Positions 12,582 through 15,206 of a DNA stretch of 15,206 nucleotides are shown piece after piece. The stretch comes from Pseudomonadota bacterium (GTDB lineage: Bacteria; Pseudomonadota; Gammaproteobacteria; Xanthomonadales; Xanthomonadaceae), in contig JAEXTE010000358.1 in the NCBI GenBank assembly GCA_023453655.1, positions 1-15,206 on the forward strand. Reading direction: 5' to 3'. Position numbers and translations under genes: made by a program. Position 1 is the stretch's first letter, and each line of letters opens with the position of its first letter. Under the pieces are notes generated by a model, which was not told the origin of the DNA, searched no databases, and was given only the letters and a program-made list of their open reading frames with translations.

Positions 12582-13040
12582 GTTGGCGGCGCGTGGCGGC
12601 GCGTTTGTCATCGGGGCGCCCGCGCGCTGATCGGGCGCGGACGAGAAGCACCGCAAGTCCCTGCGGTAAGTCCGGCGCGTGGCGGCGCGTTCGTCATCGG
12701 GGCGCCCGCGCGCTGATCGGGCGCGGACGGGAAATCCGCAAGTCCCTGCGATGAGCCATGGTGCGTAGCGACGCGCTTGCCATTGGGGCGCACGCGCGCT
12801 CATCGGGCGCGAACGGGAAATCCGCAAGCCCCTGCGGTGGCTTCGCGGCGCGCAGCGACGCGTTCGTGATCCGCGGCGCACCTGTGGCAACGGGGCGCGG
12901 CTCGACGCGAAACACCGCAAGTCACTGCGTAAGGTTCCGGCGCATGGCGAGGTGTTCGTCATCGGGCGCCCGTCTTCCATCCGGGCGCGGACGAGGAGCA
13001 GCGCACAACCCTGCGCGGAGCGCGAGGGCACTGCGCGGCT
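12551..13040. repeat. Tandem array of about 5.5 units of 86-90 bp, each with two hairpins
   Basis: Units begin at 12551, 12639, 12725, 12811, 12899 and 12989, giving lengths of 88, 86, 86, 88 and 90 bp plus a decayed partial sixth. Hairpin A (ACCGCA-AGTCCC-TGCGGT in units 1 and 2) has its stem and 6-nt loop kept in all six: 4 bp in units 3 and 5, 5 bp in unit 4, and in unit 6 a compensated GCGCA/TGCGC stem. Hairpin B (GCGCCCG and CGGGCGC around a 9-nt loop) is perfect in units 1, 2 and 5, where the loop of unit 5 is different. It has one mismatch in unit 3. Unit 4 has the same mismatch plus a swapped loop-closing pair (G-C to C-G). Units 1 and 2 are almost identical; the others have diverged. 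Lengths are not multiples of three, so it is not a protein repeat. There are no spacers of CRISPR type. I do not recognise the family. Confidence 0.9.
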
Positions 13041-13217
13041 CCCGTCCTTGCGCAATCTCCCGGCCCCACCCTCCTGCCACGGCTGCGCGCGGGCGCCAGT
13101 GCCCGATGGGCATGGCCCACGGACGGATATCCTGTGACAATGCGGCGGTTGGATGGACCGGCCGCGTCGCGCCGCCGGTGATCCCGCCCGGCGCCAACCG
13201 GCACGACAGGACGCAGC
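13041..13217. other. Rest of the intergenic region before the acuI-like gene
   Basis: No gene is seen here. It contains the GGATATCC palindrome at 13125-13132 and a weak -10-like GACAAT at 13136-13141 without a credible -35. AGGA at 13208-13211, 6 nt before the next ATG, is the likely ribosome-binding site. The promoter of the downstream gene should lie here or in the repeat array. Confidence 0.5.
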
Positions 13218-14213
13218 ATGACCCTACCCGACGGCTTCAACGCCTACCGTATCCACAGCGACGACAACGGCTATCGCAGCGGCGTCGAAGCGGTGTCGCT
13301 GGACGATCTGTCCCCCGGCGAGATCGTGGTCAAGGTCGCGTTCTCCTCGGTCAACTACAAGGATGCACTGGCGGGCACCGGCAAGGGCAAGATCCTCCGC
13401 CGCTTCCCGCTGGTGGGCGGCATCGACCTGGCCGGGCACGTGGTCGCTTCCACCGATCCGAAATTCCGCGAGGGCGACCAGGTCCTGGTCACCGGTTCGG
13501 GCCTGAGCGAGACCCGCGACGGCGGCTATTCGCAGTACGCGCGCATCGAGGCGAAGTGGGCGGTGCCGCTGCCGCTGGGCCTGTCGATGCGCGAAAGCAT
13601 GGTGCTGGGCACCGCAGGCTTCACCGCCGCGCTCGCCCTGCTGCGCATGCGCGACAACCGCCAGTCGCCCGACCTCGGCCCGCTCGCGGTGACCGGCGCC
13701 ACCGGCGGCGTCGGCTCGCTGGCCGTCGACATCTTCAGCCGCGCCGGCTACACCGTGCATGCGGTCAGCGGCAAGCCCGAGCAGGCCGGCTACCTGCGTG
13801 CCATCGGCGCCAGCGAGGTGCTGGGCCGCGACGCGCTGTCCACCACGCGGCCGATGGAATCGGTGCGTTTCGGCGGCGGCCTCGACAACGTCGGCGGGCC
13901 GATGCTGACCAGCCTGCTGGCGCAGACGCGTCCCTACGGCAACGTCGCCAGCGCCGGGCTGGCCGCCAGCGCCGACCTGCCGGCCTCGGTCATGCCCTTC
14001 ATCATCCGCGGGGTCTCGCTGCTGGGCGTGGCCTCCGCGGGCACCGCGCGCGACATCCGCGACGAGATCTGGCAGCTGCTGGCCAGCGACTGGAAACCGC
14101 GTTACCTCGACCGCATCTGCACGCGCGAAACCACGCTCGAAGGCCTGCCCCAGGTGTTTTCGGACATGCTGGCGGGCGGGTCGGTGGGCAGGACCCTGGT
14201 CACACTCCCTTAG
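13218..14213 (+). CDS. acuI: AcuI/YhdH-type NADPH-dependent oxidoreductase (acrylyl-CoA reductase-like)
   Basis: Medium-chain dehydrogenase/reductase of the YhdH/AcuI quinone-oxidoreductase-like group, 331 residues. Characterised members reduce acryloyl-CoA to propionyl-CoA with NADPH, detoxifying acrylate and allowing 3-hydroxypropionate use. The N-terminal GroES-like domain has EIVVKVAFSSVNYKDALAGTGKGKILRRFPLVGGIDLAGHV (35-75), highly typical of this group. The cofactor-binding Rossmann domain starts with VTGATGGVGSLAVDIF (158-173). The catalytic and structural zinc cysteines of alcohol dehydrogenases are absent, as expected for the zinc-free branch. AGGA 6 nt upstream supports the ATG. It is flanked by the repeat array and by the receiver-protein gene 60 bp downstream. 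The exact substrate is inferred from family membership; a general quinone or enone reductase is the alternative. Confidence 0.85.
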   Translation: MTLPDGFNAYRIHSDDNGYRSGVEAVSLDDLSPGEIVVKVAFSSVNYKDALAGTGKGKILRRFPLVGGIDLAGHVVASTDPKFREGDQVLVTGSGLSETRDGGYSQYARIEAKWAVPLPLGLSMRESMVLGTAGFTAALALLRMRDNRQSPDLGPLAVTGATGGVGSLAVDIFSRAGYTVHAVSGKPEQAGYLRAIGASEVLGRDALSTTRPMESVRFGGGLDNVGGPMLTSLLAQTRPYGNVASAGLAASADLPASVMPFIIRGVSLLGVASAGTARDIRDEIWQLLASDWKPRYLDRICTRETTLEGLPQVFSDMLAGGSVGRTLVTLP

Positions 14214-14224
14214 CCCGGAGCGTT

Positions 14225-14241
14225 GGCGGGCCCGTCCCGCC
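14225..14241 (+). terminator. Hairpin after the acuI-like gene, overlapping the next promoter
   Basis: GGCGGG and CCCGCC form a perfect 6-bp stem with a CCCGT loop, starting 11 bp after the acuI-like stop. No U-tract follows. It occupies the spacer of the presumed promoter of the next gene, so its role as a terminator is uncertain. Confidence 0.35.
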
Positions 14242-14243
14242 GC

Positions 14244-14249
14244 TACAAT
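14244..14249 (+). promoter_or_regulatory. Probable -10 box for the receiver-protein gene
   Basis: TACAAT differs from TATAAT at one base and lies 24 nt before the start codon. A TTGGCG at 14223-14228 could serve as -35, but the spacer would be only 15 bp. Confidence 0.5.
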
Positions 14250-14258
14250 CGGCCGTCC

Positions 14259-14266
14259 AAAAGGGG
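14259..14266 (+). promoter_or_regulatory. Ribosome-binding site of the receiver-protein gene
   Basis: AAAAGGGG followed by GAAAACG or similar A-rich spacing (7 nt) precedes the ATG at 14274. It favours that start over the in-frame GTG at 14223, which would add 17 residues lying upstream of the -10 box. Confidence 0.65.
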
Positions 14267-14273
14267 AAAACGA

Positions 14274-14672
14274 ATGGCCCGCATCCTCATCGTCGACGAC
14301 TCGCCCTCCCAGCTGATGGGTATCCGCCGCATCGTCGAGAAGCTGGGGCACGAGGCGGTCACCGCCGAGGACGGCGCGGCCGGCGTGGGCGCGGCGAAGG
14401 AATACCTGCCCGACCTGGTCCTGATGGACGTGGTCATGCCCAACCTCAACGGCTTCCAGGCCACGCGCACGATCAAGCGCGACCCCGCCACCAGCCACAT
14501 CCCGGTGATCCTGGTGACCACCAAGGACCAGGAAACCGACCGCATCTGGGGCATCCGCCAGGGCGCGCAGGGCTATCTCACCAAACCCTTCAGCGAAGCC
14601 GAGCTGACCGAGGCGATCGTCTCCACCATCGGCCACGGCAGCGAGACGCCGCCGTCCGGCGACGCGGCCTGA
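14274..14672 (+). CDS. Single-domain response regulator, PilH-like
   Basis: Stand-alone receiver (CheY-like) domain of 132 residues with no output domain. The acidic pocket is D8/D9 in LIVDDS. The phosphoacceptor is D52 in LVLMDVVMPNLNG, the conserved T82/T83 lies in LVTTKD, and K104 in YLTKPF. The segments GFQATRTIKRD and PVILVTTKDQETDRIWGIRQGAQGYLTKP closely resemble Pseudomonas PilH, the receiver that helps control type IV pilus twitching. No pil genes are adjacent, so it could be a PilH paralogue in another phosphorelay; I therefore give no symbol. The start is set by a good ribosome-binding site and the exact family N-terminus MARILIVDD. It has its own predicted promoter and is convergent with the cbpA-like gene, their stops one base apart. 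Confidence 0.9.
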   Translation: MARILIVDDSPSQLMGIRRIVEKLGHEAVTAEDGAAGVGAAKEYLPDLVLMDVVMPNLNGFQATRTIKRDPATSHIPVILVTTKDQETDRIWGIRQGAQGYLTKPFSEAELTEAIVSTIGHGSETPPSGDAA

Positions 14673-14673
14673 G

Positions 14674-15206
14674 TCAGCGCCGCCACTCGTCCGCGAAGGC
14701 GTCGCGCAGGCGCTCGTAGGCTTCGCGCTGGGCCTTCTTTCCGGGCGCCGGCGCCTGGATTTCGAGTTCCACCAGCTGGTCGCCCGCGGGCGCGCCAGCG
14801 GCGCCCGGCAGCCCCCGACCGCGCAGGCGCAGCTTGCGCCCGGCTTCCGAGCCCTGCGGAATCTTCAGTTCGACGCGCCCGCCCAGGGTCGGCACGCTGA
14901 CGCTCGCGCCCAGCGCCGCTTCCCAGGGCGCGAGCTGCAGGACGTGGATGATGTTGCGGCCGTCCACCTCGAAGTCCGGGTGGGCTGCGTACTCGATCTC
15001 CAGAAGCAGGTCGCCGCCGCGGCTGCCCTGCCGCGCCAGCCGGATCACCTGCCCCGGACGCACGCCCGGCGGTACGCGCACGTCGAAGGATCGGCCATCG
15101 ACGGAGATGCGCACGCTGTCGCCGCGGTAGACGGTCTCCAGCGACACGGCCACGCGGGCGCGCGTGTCGCCCGCGCCCGCCGCCGCGCCGCCGCGCGCGC
15201 GCGGAC
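14674..15206 (-). CDS. cbpA: CbpA-like J-domain co-chaperone, C-terminal part only
   Basis: About 177 C-terminal residues are visible; the start lies beyond the right edge of the window. They cover the two beta-sandwich peptide-binding domains of class B J-proteins, ending in a short helix (AYERLRDAFADEWRR). Marker segments are VRVPPGVRPGQVIRLARQGSRGGDLLLEIEY, HPDFEVDGRNIIHVLQLAPWEAALGASVSVPTLGGRVELKIPQGS and GRKLRLRGRGLPG, which match E. coli CbpA closely. No CxxCxGxG zinc repeats are seen, which argues against classical DnaJ, although the segment upstream of the visible part is unknown. The leftmost visible residues form a Gly/Ala/Arg-rich linker. The J-domain itself would be outside the window. 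CbpA stimulates DnaK and in E. coli also binds curved DNA. The gene is convergent with the receiver-protein gene. Confidence 0.85.
   Translation of the reverse strand, partial: PRARGGAAAGAGDTRARVAVSLETVYRGDSVRISVDGRSFDVRVPPGVRPGQVIRLARQGSRGGDLLLEIEYAAHPDFEVDGRNIIHVLQLAPWEAALGASVSVPTLGGRVELKIPQGSEAGRKLRLRGRGLPGAAGAPAGDQLVELEIQAPAPGKKAQREAYERLRDAFADEWRR

Noticed and set aside
12551..13040. CRISPR array
   Set aside because: The whole 86-90 bp unit is repeated, with no unique spacers between short identical repeats, and no cas gene is nearby.
12551..13217. Insertion sequence or phage attachment site
   Set aside because: There is no transposase or integrase gene, no terminal inverted repeats bounding the region and no tRNA.
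14223..14273. Receiver protein starting at GTG 14223
   Set aside because: It would begin upstream of the -10 box; the ATG at 14274 has a good ribosome-binding site and the exact family N-terminus.

Overview
The window is very GC-rich, densely coded chromosomal DNA. Its gene content and protein flavour point to Xanthomonadaceae/Lysobacteraceae (Lysobacter, Luteimonas or a relative): a sucA-sucB-lpd cluster, an E. coli-type PurB followed by a YcfD/RoxA ribosomal oxygenase, a subclass B3 metallo-beta-lactamase, a PilH-like receiver protein and a CbpA-like co-chaperone. The assignment rests on recognition of protein sequences, not on a database search. I see no rRNA, tRNA, CRISPR array, insertion sequence or phage gene.

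Region 1 (1-1283): the fumC gene for class II fumarase runs leftwards and is cut by the window edge. It is divergent from purB across a short promoter region.

Region 2 (1284-6085): a tight rightward operon of purB, a VOC-family protein, a B3 metallo-beta-lactamase lipoprotein, roxA and a two-domain GNAT protein. The last three junctions are 4-bp start/stop overlaps (ATGA, ATGA, GTGA), so the genes are probably translationally coupled.

Region 3 (6086-11943): sucA, sucB and lpd encode E1, E2 and E3 of the 2-oxoglutarate dehydrogenase complex. A TATAAT box lies upstream, a run of three hairpins sits between sucB and lpd, and a strong GC-rich hairpin follows lpd. With fumC, this gives the window a TCA-cycle theme.

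Region 4 (11944-13217): a LOG-family nucleotide phosphoribohydrolase gene is followed by the most unusual structure here. It is a tandem array of about five and a half units of 86-90 bp. Each unit carries two short hairpins, and the first unit contains the last codons and stop of the LOG gene. Two of the hairpins show compensatory base changes between units, which suggests the fold itself is maintained. I do not recognise this repeat family.

Region 5 (13218-15206): an AcuI/YhdH-type oxidoreductase, a stand-alone PilH-like receiver protein, and on the opposite strand the C-terminal part of a CbpA-like J-protein. The last two genes are convergent and only one base apart.
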